A stretch of 64,000 nt of DNA from positions 2,728,001 through 2,792,000 of the forward strand of contig NZ_CP012982.1 of assembly GCF_001411495.1 (NCBI RefSeq), given 5' to 3'. A model generated the notes under the pieces. It was not told where the DNA came from, searched no databases, and was given only the letters and a program-made list of their open reading frames with translations. A program made the translations under genes and the position numbers. Every line of letters begins with the position of its first letter. Position 1 is the stretch's first letter. Of this stretch, positions 17,690-27,141 are shown in pieces. The DNA is from Burkholderia cepacia ATCC 25416. Its GTDB lineage: Bacteria; Pseudomonadota; Gammaproteobacteria; Burkholderiales; Burkholderiaceae.

Positions 17690-20275
17690 TTACATCTGCA
17701 CGGTGTCGGCTACTTCCTTGAAGTCCTCGATCTGGTCGAAGTTCATGTACTTGTAGATCTTGTCGCCGTTGGCGCTGAGCACGCCCATGTCCGCCATGTA
17801 CTCTTCCTTGGTCGGGATCTTGCCCAGACGCGAGCAGATGGCCGCCAGTTCCGCCGAGCCGAGATACACGTTCGTGTTCTTGCCGAGACGGTTCGGGAAG
17901 TTGCGGGTCGACGTCGACATGACCGTCGCGCCTTCGCGCACCTGAGCCTGGTTACCCATGCACAGCGAGCAGCCCGGCATTTCGGTACGCGCACCTGCCG
18001 TGCCGAACACGCCGTAGTGGCCTTCTTCCGTCAGCTGCTTCTGGTCCATCTTGGTCGGCGGCGCGACCCACAGCTTGACCGGGATGTCGCGCTTGCCTTC
18101 GAGCAGCTTCGATGCGGCACGGAAGTGACCGATGTTGGTCATGCACGAGCCGATGAACACTTCGTCGATCTTGGCGCCGGCGACGTCCGACAGCGTCTTC
18201 ACGTCGTCCGGGTCGTTCGGGCAGGCGACGATCGGCTCGTGGATGTCGGCGAGGTCGATCTCGATGACGGCCGCGTACTCGGCGTCGGCATCCGGCGACA
18301 GCAGTTGCGGGTCGGCCAGCCACTGCTCCATCGCCGCGATACGGCGCTGCAGGCTGCGCGGATCCTGGTAGCCCTGCGCGATCATCCACTTCAGCAGCGT
18401 GATGTTGCTGTTCAGGTATTCGATGATCGGTTCCTTGTTCAGGCGCACCGAGCAACCGGCGGCCGAACGCTCGGCGGACGCATCCGACAGCTCGAACGCT
18501 TGCTCGACCTTCAGGTCGGGCAGGCCTTCGATTTCGAGGATGCGGCCCGAGAAGATGTTCTTCTTGCCTTGCTTGGCGACCGTCAGCATGCCTTGCTTGA
18601 TCGCGTACAGCGGGATCGCGTTGACGAGGTCACGCAGCGTGACGCCCGGCTGCATCTTGCCCTTGAAGCGGACCAGCACCGATTCCGGCATGTCCAGCGG
18701 CATCGTGCCGGTTGCGGCCGCGAACGCGACCAGGCCCGAACCTGCCGGGAAGCTGATGCCGATCGGGAAACGCGTGTGCGAATCGCCGCCGGTGCCGACG
18801 GTGTCGGGTAGCAGCATGCGGTTCAGCCACGAGTGGATCACGCCGTCGCCCGGGCGCAGCGCGATACCGCCGCGCGTGCTGATGAAGTTCGGCAGCGTCT
18901 GGTGCGTCTTCACGTCGACCGGCTTCGGATACGCGGCGGTGTGGCAGAACGACTGCATCACGAGGTCGGCCGAGAAGCCGAGGCAGGCGAGATCCTTCAG
19001 TTCGTCGCGGGTCATCGGGCCCGTGGTGTCCTGCGAGCCGACCGAGGTCATCTTCGGTTCGCAGTACGTGCCCGGGCGCACGCCCTGGCCTTCCGGCAGA
19101 CCGCATGCGCGGCCGACCATCTTCTGCGCGAGCGAGAAGCCCTTGCCGCTGTCGGCCGGCTGGTGCGGCAGGCGGAACAGCGTCGACGGCGCGAGGCCCA
19201 GCGCTTCACGCGCCTTCGCGGTCAGGCCGCGGCCGATGATCAGCGGAATGCGGCCGCCGGCGCGCACTTCGTCGAACAGCACGTCGGACTTGACCTGGAA
19301 TTCGGCGATCACGTTGCCGTCCTTCAGCGCCTTGCCTTCATACGGGCGCAGTTCGACCACGTCGCCCATTTCCATCTGCGACACGTCGAGCTCGATCGGC
19401 AGCGCGCCGGCGTCTTCCATCGTGTTGTAGAAGATCGGGGCGATCTTGCCGCCGAGGCACACGCCGCCGAAGCGCTTGTTCGGCACGAACGGGATGTCTT
19501 CGCCGGTGAACCACAGCACCGAGTTGGTGGCCGACTTGCGCGAGGAGCCGGTGCCGACCACGTCGCCCACGTAGGCGACCAGGTGACCCTTTTCCTTCAG
19601 CGATTCGATGAACTTGACCGGGCCGCGCTTGCCGTCTTCTTCCGGCGTGATGCCCGGGCGGGCGTTCTTCAGCATCGCCAGCGCGTGCATCGGGATGTCC
19701 GGGCGGGTGGTGGCGTCCGGAGCCGGCGACAGGTCGTCGGTGTTCGTTTCGCCCGTCACCTTGAACACGGTGATGGTCAGGCTTTGCGGCACTTCCGGAC
19801 GGCTCGTGAACCATTCGGCGTCGGCCCAGCTTTGCAGCACGGCCTTCGCGTGCGCGTTGCCCTTGTCGGCGAGTTCCTTGACGTCATGGAACTGGTCGAA
19901 CATCAGCAGGGTTTTCTTCAGTGCGTCAGCGGCGACGGCAGCGACCGCCTCGTCGGACAGCAGTTCGATCAGCGGCTGGATGTTGTAACCGCCCAGCATC
20001 GTGCCGAGCAGTTCGGTGGCGCGTTCGCGCGAGATCAGCGGGCAGGCGGTCTCGCCCTTGGCCACGGCGGCCAGGAAGCCGGCCTTTACGCGGGCGGCTT
20101 CGTCGACGCCGGCCGGCACGCGATGGGTGATCAGGTCGACGAGCGTCTGCTCTTCGCCGGCGGGCGGGTTGGTCAGCAGTTCCACCAGTTCGGCGGTCTG
20201 CTGAGCCGTCAGCGGCAGGGGAGGAATACCGAGCGCGGCGCGGGCGGCCACGTGAGCACGAAAGTTTTCAAGCAT
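17690..20275 (-). CDS. acnB: Bifunctional aconitate hydratase 2 / 2-methylisocitrate dehydratase
   Basis: 861 residues, the normal AcnB length. The N-terminal HEAT-like domain ([16 protein letters not shown]) and the swivel domain ([12 protein letters not shown]) precede the catalytic domains, the arrangement unique to AcnB. Iron-sulfur cysteines are in GSCMTN and in [23 protein letters not shown] is the aconitase signature. The enzyme interconverts citrate and isocitrate in the TCA cycle. The start at 20275 is set by homology (MLENFRAHV). A good promoter and a palindrome lie upstream. It is a single-gene unit. Confidence 0.97.
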   Translation of the reverse strand: MLENFRAHVAARAALGIPPLPLTAQQTAELVELLTNPPAGEEQTLVDLITHRVPAGVDEAARVKAGFLAAVAKGETACPLISRERATELLGTMLGGYNIQPLIELLSDEAVAAVAADALKKTLLMFDQFHDVKELADKGNAHAKAVLQSWADAEWFTSRPEVPQSLTITVFKVTGETNTDDLSPAPDATTRPDIPMHALAMLKNARPGITPEEDGKRGPVKFIESLKEKGHLVAYVGDVVGTGSSRKSATNSVLWFTGEDIPFVPNKRFGGVCLGGKIAPIFYNTMEDAGALPIELDVSQMEMGDVVELRPYEGKALKDGNVIAEFQVKSDVLFDEVRAGGRIPLIIGRGLTAKAREALGLAPSTLFRLPHQPADSGKGFSLAQKMVGRACGLPEGQGVRPGTYCEPKMTSVGSQDTTGPMTRDELKDLACLGFSADLVMQSFCHTAAYPKPVDVKTHQTLPNFISTRGGIALRPGDGVIHSWLNRMLLPDTVGTGGDSHTRFPIGISFPAGSGLVAFAAATGTMPLDMPESVLVRFKGKMQPGVTLRDLVNAIPLYAIKQGMLTVAKQGKKNIFSGRILEIEGLPDLKVEQAFELSDASAERSAAGCSVRLNKEPIIEYLNSNITLLKWMIAQGYQDPRSLQRRIAAMEQWLADPQLLSPDADAEYAAVIEIDLADIHEPIVACPNDPDDVKTLSDVAGAKIDEVFIGSCMTNIGHFRAASKLLEGKRDIPVKLWVAPPTKMDQKQLTEEGHYGVFGTAGARTEMPGCSLCMGNQAQVREGATVMSTSTRNFPNRLGKNTNVYLGSAELAAICSRLGKIPTKEEYMADMGVLSANGDKIYKYMNFDQIEDFKEVADTVQM

Positions 20276-20355
20276 GGGGAGACCTGCTGATATTGCGTTT
20301 GAGGGGAAGGCCTTGCCGGCACTCCGGGGCTGTTCCAGGCACTGCTTTGAGCGGG

Positions 20356-20384
20356 ATTCTAATCTCAATGATCTGTAACGTCAA
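20356..20384 (-). promoter_or_regulatory. Sigma70 promoter of acnB
   Basis: On the minus strand TTGACG (20384-20379), a 17-nt spacer and TAGAAT (20361-20356) make a near-consensus promoter about 80 nt upstream of the acnB start. Confidence 0.75.
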
Positions 20385-20385
20385 A

Positions 20386-20406
20386 TGTCTTATGTCTTAT
20401 ATAAGA
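20386..20406. promoter_or_regulatory. Palindrome upstream of the acnB -35 box
   Basis: TCTTATATAAGA (20395-20406) is a perfect 12-bp palindrome just upstream of the -35. TGTCTTA is repeated in tandem at 20386 and 20393. The AT-rich dyad is of the size bound by GntR/FadR-type regulators, and its position suits an activator. No regulator gene is adjacent, so this is inference. Confidence 0.5.
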
Positions 20407-20680
20407 GTTGAGGCTTGGGGTACGGGAAAGTGCGGTGGCGCGGGGGAGCCGGTGTATGCGGACGTGTTTCGGCGGCGCGCCGGGGCATGCTTGCGGGCGC
20501 GGTGTCTCGGGTGTCCCGACTGTTGATGGGAGAAGCGGGGGCGGCGGTGTGCGTGACCGGGATCCGGGGGCGTCCGTCTGCGCCGGGTCGCCCGCGTTGC
20601 GGCGCCGGCCGCTGTCGTGTGAGCAGGCAAGCGGCGCCCGAGGCTGCCGCCCGCGCGGGGGCGCTACCGGTTACGAAGCC

Positions 20681-20848
<168 letters not shown>

Positions 20849-21028
20849 GGCGGCGCACATTTCTGCACAAGCACACAGGAAACGGTACACACATACCGCT
20901 TTCGGGCGCATACGCTGTATTTCACGTGCCTTTCAGCGATATTTCAAAAAAAGCGGGGCATTGGCGCGTGCCGGTCGCTTCGTCGTGAACGGCCGGCCGT
21001 TAACCCTCAAGTCCCGTCAATCCGGAAC

Positions 21029-21784
21029 ATGCGATCCAGAGAATCGATTTTCGTTGTCCTGTCGCTCGTCGCGTCGTCGCTCGTTCATGCGGCGGCGGCC
21101 GACGACGAAACGCGCGGCTTCGACAGCCGTCCCGTCGCTCTGGTCTATCGCGGCCCGGCCGCATGCGACGGTTGCCCCGAGACGATTGCGAGGCGCCTGC
21201 GGGAATCCGAGCACAAGTTCCGGGTGTTTTACGTCGGGCCGGCGGAAAAACGCCGGATCACGCCTGCCGTCCTGGCCGGCGCCGCGCTGTATGTCCAGCC
21301 CGGCGGCGGGCAGGACATCCCCGGCGCGGCGGCCAGCATCGGGAAAGACTCGATCGAGGCCGTGCGGCACTACGTGTCGAACGGCGGGCGCTATCTGGGC
21401 ATCTGCATGGGCGCCTACCTGGCGGGCGACCCGGGTTTCGGGCTGGTCGCGGGCGAGATCGGCTCGGAGGTCGACCGGCCGCGCTCGACGCTTCACGGTA
21501 TCGCGGACACGGTGACGCCGGTGGTATGGCGCGGGAAAAAACGCTGGATCTACTTCCAGGACGGCGCGATGCTCCCGGCCGCCCCCGGCGCGGCCGTGCT
21601 GGCGACCTATCCGAACCGCGATATCGCAGCCGCGACCTATCGCTACGGCAAAGGGCGCGTCGGGCTCGTCGGCCCGCATCCCGAAGCCGACGAAAGCTGG
21701 TATCGCGAGTACGGTCTCCGGAATCCGGACGGTGTTCTGCCGGACATGGCGTACGACCTGATCAACGCGACGATGAAGCCATGA
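21029..21784 (+). CDS. Secreted class I glutamine amidotransferase-fold protein (biotin-protein-ligase N-terminal-like)
   Basis: 251 residues. A signal peptide is evident (MRSRESIFVVLSLVASSLVHA, cleavage near residue 21-24), so the mature protein is periplasmic. The core resembles the BPL_N/GATase1 fold: YVQPGGGQD near 88-96, the nucleophile elbow YLGICMGAY with C126, and a possible His in GPHPEADESW. The reaction is unknown; in this family the Cys-His pair need not be a glutaminase. The reading frame is open far upstream through the tandem repeat, but the signal peptide fixes this start. Confidence 0.8.
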   Translation: MRSRESIFVVLSLVASSLVHAAAADDETRGFDSRPVALVYRGPAACDGCPETIARRLRESEHKFRVFYVGPAEKRRITPAVLAGAALYVQPGGGQDIPGAAASIGKDSIEAVRHYVSNGGRYLGICMGAYLAGDPGFGLVAGEIGSEVDRPRSTLHGIADTVTPVVWRGKKRWIYFQDGAMLPAAPGAAVLATYPNRDIAAATYRYGKGRVGLVGPHPEADESWYREYGLRNPDGVLPDMAYDLINATMKP

Positions 21785-21795
21785 CGTGGCGCGAG

Positions 21796-22269
21796 CTAAT
21801 TCCGCCGTGCGCGATACGCGTCGAGATTCTTCCGCGCCTGTGCGCGGATCGCGCGTTGCACGAAAGGCGTCCAGCCGAGCAGCGCGCCTTTCAGTCCGAG
21901 CGCCTGACGCGCCCAGCGCCACAGGTCGAAGCTGTCGCGATGCTCGACGATGCGCCCGTCGCGAAACCGGAACCGCGCGTCGATCCGGTTGACCACCATC
22001 CGGCCGGTCGTGATGAATCGGTAATGGGCGATCCATTCGGCGCGCCCGGCCTGCTGATCCGCGGCGACGTCGCTGAACGTCAAGGAAAAGTCCTGCGCAC
22101 GCGCGACCAGCATGCGCCACATGTCGCGTGCGAGGTCGCCGCGCAGCTCGCCGAACGCGGGATCGCTGAAGACGACGTCATCGGCATAGCAGGCGAGCAT
22201 CGCGTCGATGTCGCGCTGCTGGAACGCCGTGTAGAAGCGCTGGATCAACTCGGTGTGCGGATGGCTCAT
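21796..22269 (-). CDS. SnoaL/NTF2-like protein
   Basis: 157 residues of the NTF2-like superfamily: the N-terminal helix HTELIQRFYTAFQQRD, the ACYADDVVFSDP turn, and the strand pair RFRFRDGRIVEHRDSFDLW near 100-118. These cone-shaped folds include isomerases, hydrolases and polyketide cyclases; Asp/His residues in the cavity hint at possible catalysis but do not identify it. The gene is convergent with the secreted protein gene, with 11 nt between the stop codons. Confidence 0.83.
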   Translation of the reverse strand: MSHPHTELIQRFYTAFQQRDIDAMLACYADDVVFSDPAFGELRGDLARDMWRMLVARAQDFSLTFSDVAADQQAGRAEWIAHYRFITTGRMVVNRIDARFRFRDGRIVEHRDSFDLWRWARQALGLKGALLGWTPFVQRAIRAQARKNLDAYRARRN

Positions 22270-22573
22270 CGTTGGGTGGGGTGTCGTTGCAGATGAAACG
22301 GAGTCTGGCCGCGGCGGCCGGACGTTCGACCGGTTGATCGACGGGGGCGCGCCATACGGCGGGAATGCCCCGATCGAGCGGATGTCGACGTGTCTTCCAC
22401 GCGACGATGCGGGTCACGCACGGGCGTTCGGCATGACCGCCGCCCTGAACGTGACATGCGTCGCGACATGTCGCGATATCGATCGAAACAAGCGTGAAGG
22501 GATGAGGGCGTGCGCGGCGCCTCCGGTTCAGCCCTCGCGACCCGAACCTGACTGGAGCGTCGGCGGATGCACG
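22270..22573. other. 304-bp intergenic stretch with a 16-bp palindrome
   Basis: It lies upstream of the NTF2-like gene and downstream of the small secreted-protein gene, both on the minus strand. It contains the perfect palindrome TCGCGACATGTCGCGA at 22461-22476. No convincing gene is present. Confidence 0.5.
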
Positions 22574-22822
22574 TCAGCGGTTCGCCAGCGCCACGTCCTG
22601 GTTGCCGCGCCCCGTCACCAGGCAGCCCGACATGAATGCCTCGCCCTGGCTGCTGGCCGCTGCTTCGCCGAAGCCGCGGCCGAGCGCGTCGACCTTCACT
22701 TGCGCGGCGCCCTGTTCGCATGCGAGCGGGCTGGTGTCGCGGCCCTGCGCATGCAGGATCGCGCGATCGCCGATGAGATATGCCAGCAGCGCGAAAACAG
22801 CGATATGTACGGCTCGTCTCAT
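22574..22822 (-). CDS. Small exported or membrane-anchored protein, 82 aa
   Basis: The start at 22822 has GAGGAGA 6-12 nt upstream. Residues 4-25 (AVHIAVFALLAYLIGDRAIL) form one hydrophobic segment ending near HAQG, readable as a signal peptide or anchor. The mature part of about 55 residues has two Cys (ACEQ and SGCL) that could form a disulfide in the periplasm. Similar small proteins are common in Burkholderia; I know of no function. Confidence 0.7.
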   Translation of the reverse strand: MRRAVHIAVFALLAYLIGDRAILHAQGRDTSPLACEQGAAQVKVDALGRGFGEAAASSQGEAFMSGCLVTGRGNQDVALANR

Positions 22823-23216
22823 GGTTCGTCTCCTCGTCGCACAAGCGTAACGCGGACACGTTCGACGAAGCACTTGGGGGTTCCCCCGGTAAACGTCTGC
22901 TGAAACGGGGGCGGGCGGGGTGATCGTGTCCCGTTTTTTGCGTGTTGCGTGGAGAACGAAGGCGCCGCTTCCATGCGGCCGGCGGGCGAAACCGGACGTG
23001 CGGCGACGCATTCGCGCGACGGTTTTCTGCGCGACAGGCCCGCGATTCGCGCGAGTTTGACGAATGTCAGGAGACGGGCGGGAGGGGGCGGTCGGACGAC
23101 CGTTCAGAGCGATAGCATGAACGCATGATTTGACGGAACGCGATCGCGGAGGAATGCATCGGTTCCGGCAAGCAGGTGCGAGTTGAACATCGCTGTCGAA
23201 ATAGTGAGGAATCCAA
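22823..23216. other. 394-bp intergenic stretch
   Basis: It separates two small divergent genes. It contains a GGGGG/CCCCC dyad near 22876, a possible hairpin AACGGG...CCCGTT followed by T residues around 22909-22945, and the dyad CGGTCG-GA-CGACCG at 23089-23102. No gene is seen. Confidence 0.5.
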
Positions 23217-23327
23217 ATGCTTAACGTCTCTTCCGTCCTGATCAGCCTCGCCCCGATGTGGGCCATCCTGCTCGTTGCGTCTTCGGCAGCCGCCTATTTC
23301 GTGTTCTGGCGCAAGGTCATCAAGTAA
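23217..23327 (+). CDS. 36-aa single-pass membrane protein
   Basis: The open frame MLNVSSVLISLAPMWAILLV... to WRKVIK has a GAGG ribosome site 6 nt upstream of the ATG. Residues 7-31 form one transmembrane helix, and the C-terminus is positively charged (FWRKVIK), predicting a cytoplasmic C-tail. The size and layout are those of small membrane proteins that act as subunits or regulators of larger complexes (CydX and KdpF are examples of the class, not homologues I can show). It is convergent with the usp gene, 126 nt away. Confidence 0.55.
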   Translation: MLNVSSVLISLAPMWAILLVASSAAAYFVFWRKVIK

Positions 23328-23453
23328 GCGCGGCGGGAACGCCGGTGCGTGCGTGGGCGGTAACGCTGAACGCGCCCGGGTGTCGCACCGCTCGCTGCAA
23401 ACCTGCGGTCCGTCAGCGAACGGCCGCCGTCGCGTTGCCGCGCGTCATCGCCG

Positions 23454-23888
23454 TCATTGCACGGCCGTGACCGGCACGTTCGAGATCCGCACCAGCCGGC
23501 TCATCACGCTGCGGCGGAACACCGACATCAGCGCATGCAACGGATCGTGCCGCGGCGCGACGACCACGATCTCGTCGCACCCCGTCTCCGCCGCCACGGC
23601 CGCGATCGTATCGGCCACCGGGCCGACCTTCATCACGACGCTGTACTTGACGCCGGCTTCCCGCAGGATCCGCTCGGCCATGGCCAGGTCGGCGGACGCG
23701 AACCTCTCCTCGATCGAACGCAGCCGCGACAGCGGATGGTAGGCCTCGAGCCGCGTCGATTCGAGCGGCGCCTGAACGTTGATCAGCACGATTTCCGACG
23801 CGCACCGTTCGCGATACAGGAATGTCGCGTGGCGAACTGCCTGAAGCGAGCGGGGAGAGTGGCCGACCGGAACCAGCAGCTTGAGCAT
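23454..23888 (-). CDS. Universal stress protein (UspA family)
   Basis: 144 residues, one Usp domain. The N-terminal strand MLKLLVPVGHSPRSLQAV and the C-terminal VAPRHDPLHALMSVFRRSVMSR correspond to the nucleotide-binding loop region. The canonical G-x2-G-x9-G-S/T is altered here (APRHDPLHALMSVFRRSV lacks the glycines), so ATP binding is doubtful and the protein may belong to the non-ATP-binding UspA-type group. Usp proteins are usually induced by stress, growth arrest or low oxygen. It is divergent from the amidase across an AT-rich spacer. Confidence 0.85.
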   Translation of the reverse strand: MLKLLVPVGHSPRSLQAVRHATFLYRERCASEIVLINVQAPLESTRLEAYHPLSRLRSIEERFASADLAMAERILREAGVKYSVVMKVGPVADTIAAVAAETGCDEIVVVAPRHDPLHALMSVFRRSVMSRLVRISNVPVTAVQ

Positions 23889-24256
23889 GAACGTTGTCCA
23901 GGAAACGAGATGATTCCAGCGTAGCGTGCCGCCGGGACGAACGATCTAAAGAGAACGGGCGACCGCGTAAAAATGTCGTTAATGCGCGCCGTCTCCTGAT
24001 GCGCCTGATAGAAATATAAGAAATTTAAGTTTATGCGCATAAACGATTTCATCCGCGAGGGCGGCGCGTGCGAAGCGTGGCCTGTCGCCCCGATTTAGTC
24101 GGAACCGCAATGAATCGCGGCGGAAAATATCGGAGGTTGCCGATCCGGCGTCGCGTAGAGTAGTGCATCGGCCGCGGCGCGGCCCCGCCCGGCCGTTTCC
24201 GGGGGCGTCCGCCGCCATGCGGCCCGCCATCCCGTTCTGATTCCAGGAGACTCCGC
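23889..24256. other. 368-bp divergent spacer, AT-rich centre
   Basis: It lies between usp (minus) and the amidase (plus). The centre (about 24005-24050) is AT-rich and contains a perfect 16-bp palindrome at 24029-24044. No gene is seen. GGAG lies at 24246-24249, a few nt upstream of the amidase start. Confidence 0.6.
24029..24044. promoter_or_regulatory. Perfect 16-bp palindrome, probable operator
   Basis: GTTTATGCGCATAAAC reads identically on both strands and sits in the usp/amidase divergent spacer. A 14/16 match (GTTTATGCGAATAAAA) occurs at 32825-32840 upstream of the CHAP gene in the T6SS island. The binding protein is unknown. Confidence 0.5.
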
Positions 24257-25741
24257 ATGCCGCACGGCGCCCCGCAGCTTCTCGCTCCCGCTTCCATCCC
24301 CGTCGACCCGATCGTGCGCCTGTCGGCCGGCGAACTCGCGTCGGCGATTCGCGGCAAGGCCGTGTCGTGCGTCGAGACGATGCGCGCGTATCTCGATCAC
24401 GTCGAGCGCGTGAACGGCGCAGTCAACGCGATCGTCGCGCTGCGCGATCGCGACACGCTGCTCGCCGAAGCCGCGGAAAAGGATGCCGCACTGGCGCGTG
24501 GCGAGTACCACGGCTGGATGCACGGGATGCCGCAGGCGCCGAAGGACCTGGCGATGACGAAGGGGCTGCGGACGACCTACGGCTCGCCGATCTTCCGCGA
24601 AAACGTGCCGCAGGCCGATTCCGTGTGCGTCGCGCGGATGCGCGCGGCCGGCGCGATCTTCATCGGCAAGACCAACACGCCCGAATTCGGGCTCGGCTCG
24701 CACACGTTCAACGAAGTCTACGGCGCGACCCGCAACCCGTACGACCTGACGAAGAGCGCGGGCGGCAGCAGCGGCGGCACGGCGGCGGCGCTCGCGTCGC
24801 GGATGCTGCCGGTCGCGGACGGCAGCGATTTCGGCGGTTCGCTGCGCAATCCGGCCGCGTTCTGCAACATCTACGGCTTCCGCCCGTCGCAGGGCCGTGT
24901 GCCGCGCTGGCCGGGCGTCGACGTGTTCGTGCAGCAGCTCGGCATCGAAGGGCCGATGGGCCGCACGGTCGGCGACGTCGCGCAGCTGCTCGCGATCCAG
25001 GCCGGCTACGACCGCAACGATCCGCTGTCGCTCGCGGAGGATCCGGCCGTGTTCGCGCAGCCGCTCGACACCGACCTGCGCGGCAAGCGCATCGCGTGGG
25101 TCGGCGACTGGAACGGTTATCTCGCGACCGAGGCCGGCGTGCTCGCGCTGTGCGAGCAGGGGCTGGCGACGCTGCGCGAGATCGGCTGCGACGTCGATGC
25201 CGCACTGCCGGCGTTCGCGCCCGACCGGATCTGGCGCCTGTGGCTCGCGCACCGGCACTTGTTGTCCGGCGGCGGGCTGCTGGCGCACTATCGCGACCCG
25301 GCGCGGCGCGCGTTGCTGAAGCCCGAGGCGATCTACGAGGTCGAAGGGCTGCTCGCGATGCAGGGCGCGGCCGTGTTCGAGGCGAGCGTCGAGCGCACCG
25401 CGTGGCATCAGGCCGTGCTGAGCTTCTTCGACCGCTACGACTTCATCGCGGCGCCGACCGCGCAGGTGTTCCCGTTCGACGTCGACCAGCGCTGGCCGAC
25501 GGAGATCGCGGGCCGTGCGATGGATACCTACCACCGCTGGATGGAAACGGTCGTGCCGTGGACGCTGGCCGGCTGCCCGGTGATCAGCGTGCCGGTCGGC
25601 TTCAACGAAGCGGGGCTGCCGATGGGGATGCAACTGATCGGGCGCCCGCGCGCCGATCTCGCCGTGTTGCAGCTCGCGCGCGGCTACGAGCAGGCGGCCG
25701 GCTGGGTGGACGGGCGGCTGCCGGCGTGGATGGCGCGGTGA
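24257..25741 (+). CDS. Amidase of the amidase-signature family
   Basis: 494 residues. The Ser-cisSer-Lys triad is complete: K96 (APKDLAMTKG), cis-S171 (SAGGSSGGTAAALA) and nucleophile S195 (GSDFGGSLRNP). The spacings (75 and 24 residues) are those of the family. The usual GSDGGGS is GSDFGGS here, seen in the group annotated as glutamyl-tRNA amidotransferase A-like amidases and 6-aminohexanoate-type hydrolases. No gatB or gatC is adjacent, so it is a stand-alone amide hydrolase. The substrate is unknown. Confidence 0.92.
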   Translation: MPHGAPQLLAPASIPVDPIVRLSAGELASAIRGKAVSCVETMRAYLDHVERVNGAVNAIVALRDRDTLLAEAAEKDAALARGEYHGWMHGMPQAPKDLAMTKGLRTTYGSPIFRENVPQADSVCVARMRAAGAIFIGKTNTPEFGLGSHTFNEVYGATRNPYDLTKSAGGSSGGTAAALASRMLPVADGSDFGGSLRNPAAFCNIYGFRPSQGRVPRWPGVDVFVQQLGIEGPMGRTVGDVAQLLAIQAGYDRNDPLSLAEDPAVFAQPLDTDLRGKRIAWVGDWNGYLATEAGVLALCEQGLATLREIGCDVDAALPAFAPDRIWRLWLAHRHLLSGGGLLAHYRDPARRALLKPEAIYEVEGLLAMQGAAVFEASVERTAWHQAVLSFFDRYDFIAAPTAQVFPFDVDQRWPTEIAGRAMDTYHRWMETVVPWTLAGCPVISVPVGFNEAGLPMGMQLIGRPRADLAVLQLARGYEQAAGWVDGRLPAWMAR

Positions 25742-26335
25742 TACGGCGGCCGGGCGATAGCCGGTTGCGGAGGGGGGGGCCAAGCGGGCGGCGGCAAGCC
25801 GCTCGTTTTGCTTTTGTTTCCGAACGTGTTGCCGGGGCATGTCACGCCGAGCCCGTGGCGCGGGCGCGTTGCGCGACGGCATGAAGTCATGCCAATGACG
25901 CGGCACGGAACGTTCTGCGTCACGCCGCGCCGTGCTGTTCTTCGGCGCGCGTCACGCCGGATCCCGGCACGGGCGCATTTGCGCGACGGTGTGGCGTCAT
26001 GTGATTGACGCGGTCCGGCACGTTCCGCGTCACATGCCGCCGGTCGATGTTGAATCCGACGTGCGGTTCAAGACGTGCGACGGCTGCAGGCCACCGGCCG
26101 CGTCACCGTGCGGACGCCGCCATTCGCCGCCATTGATGCGGCTCGAGAACGAATGTCGGGACACGCGTGATATCGCGTGGCATACCTGGACGAATCCGCT
26201 CGAGCGCGTACGCCGGCCGCGGAATTACAAGCCTTCGCGTCTCATGATTTCGTTTCGATGTGTTTCAGTCGTTGCGGCGGCGCGCGGCGCGCTTCGACAA
26301 TATTGGCCTCGATCATTCCGGCACGAGGAACACAC
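25742..26335. other. 594-bp intergenic stretch with REP-like repeats
   Basis: Apart from two imperfect copies of a palindromic repeat (25862-25928 and 25971-26036) I see no gene. A short run GAGGAA is present 4-9 nt before the next start codon. Confidence 0.6.
25862..26036. repeat. Two imperfect copies of a palindromic (REP-like) element
   Basis: Copy 1 begins GGGCGCGTTGCGCGACGG at 25862 and copy 2 begins GGGCGCATTTGCGCGACGG at 25971. Both run about 66 bp and contain a dyad bounded by TGACGC and GCGTCA. In copy 2 the dyad has perfect 8-bp arms TGACGCGG/CCGCGTCA around 11 nt. The copies are about 75% identical by eye and 109 bp apart. Confidence 0.65.
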
Positions 26336-27022
26336 ATGAAACACATTCGCGCGACGGGCCGGTACCTGGCCTCGGCAGGCATCGCGTTCGGCATCCTGGC
26401 AAGCGGCGCCGCGCACGCGCAGCTCGACCTGCAGTCGCTCGGCGCGTCGCTGCTCGGCGGCGGGCAGCAGCAGGCGGCGCCCGCGCAGGGCGGCGTTTCC
26501 CAATTGCTGCAGGCTTACGTCGGCGCGAACCAGCAGGTGCTGACCGGCCAGTCTTCGCTCGCGTCGGCGATGGGCCTGACCGGCGCGGCCGGGCAGGCGC
26601 AGCAGGCCGCGAGCCAGCTGGCCGGCGGCGATGCGCTGACGCCCGCCGCGCTGTCGCAGATGGGCGGCGCGCAGCAATCGGTGTCGCAGGCGCTCGGCCA
26701 GGCGTTCGCGAGCGGCGGCGCCACGCACGGGCCGATCGACAAGCAGGCGTTCAGCAATGGCCTCGCGTCGCTCGGGCAGGGGCTCACGCAGTATTCGCAG
26801 CTGCAGTCGGGGCTCGGCAATCTCGGCTCGACGAGCGCGGCGTCGCTGTTGCAGTCGGGCCTGAATCCGCAGAACATGCAGGCTGCGTCATATATCGCGC
26901 AAAGTGCGCCGGGCCAGCTGCAGTCGCTCGCGGCGACGCTCAGCCAGGCCGTGCAGTTCGCGACGAGCCAGGGCATTTCGGTGCCGTCGGTCGCGTCGTC
27001 CGCGCTGAAGCTGCTGCCGTAA
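26336..27022 (+). CDS. Exported Gln/Ala/Ser/Gly-rich protein
   Basis: 228 residues with a clear signal peptide (about 1-29, ending SGAAHA before QLDLQS). The mature protein is low in charge and built of short Gln-, Ala-, Ser- and Gly-rich helical segments such as GQAQQAASQLAGG. There are no cysteines. No enzyme motif is seen. Such composition is usual in secreted or periplasmic proteins of unknown role in Burkholderia. It stands alone between an amidase and a NAT gene on the same strand. Confidence 0.75.
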   Translation: MKHIRATGRYLASAGIAFGILASGAAHAQLDLQSLGASLLGGGQQQAAPAQGGVSQLLQAYVGANQQVLTGQSSLASAMGLTGAAGQAQQAASQLAGGDALTPAALSQMGGAQQSVSQALGQAFASGGATHGPIDKQAFSNGLASLGQGLTQYSQLQSGLGNLGSTSAASLLQSGLNPQNMQAASYIAQSAPGQLQSLAATLSQAVQFATSQGISVPSVASSALKLLP

Positions 27023-27141
27023 CGTTGCGCGGGGCCGCGCGATGCTGTGCCGGCATCGCGCACGACGACGAAGATCGCCCCGCACAACATGGGGATTTCG
27101 CGCGATGTTATCGTGGCGTGTCCCTTTTTCGGTGCAGGTTC

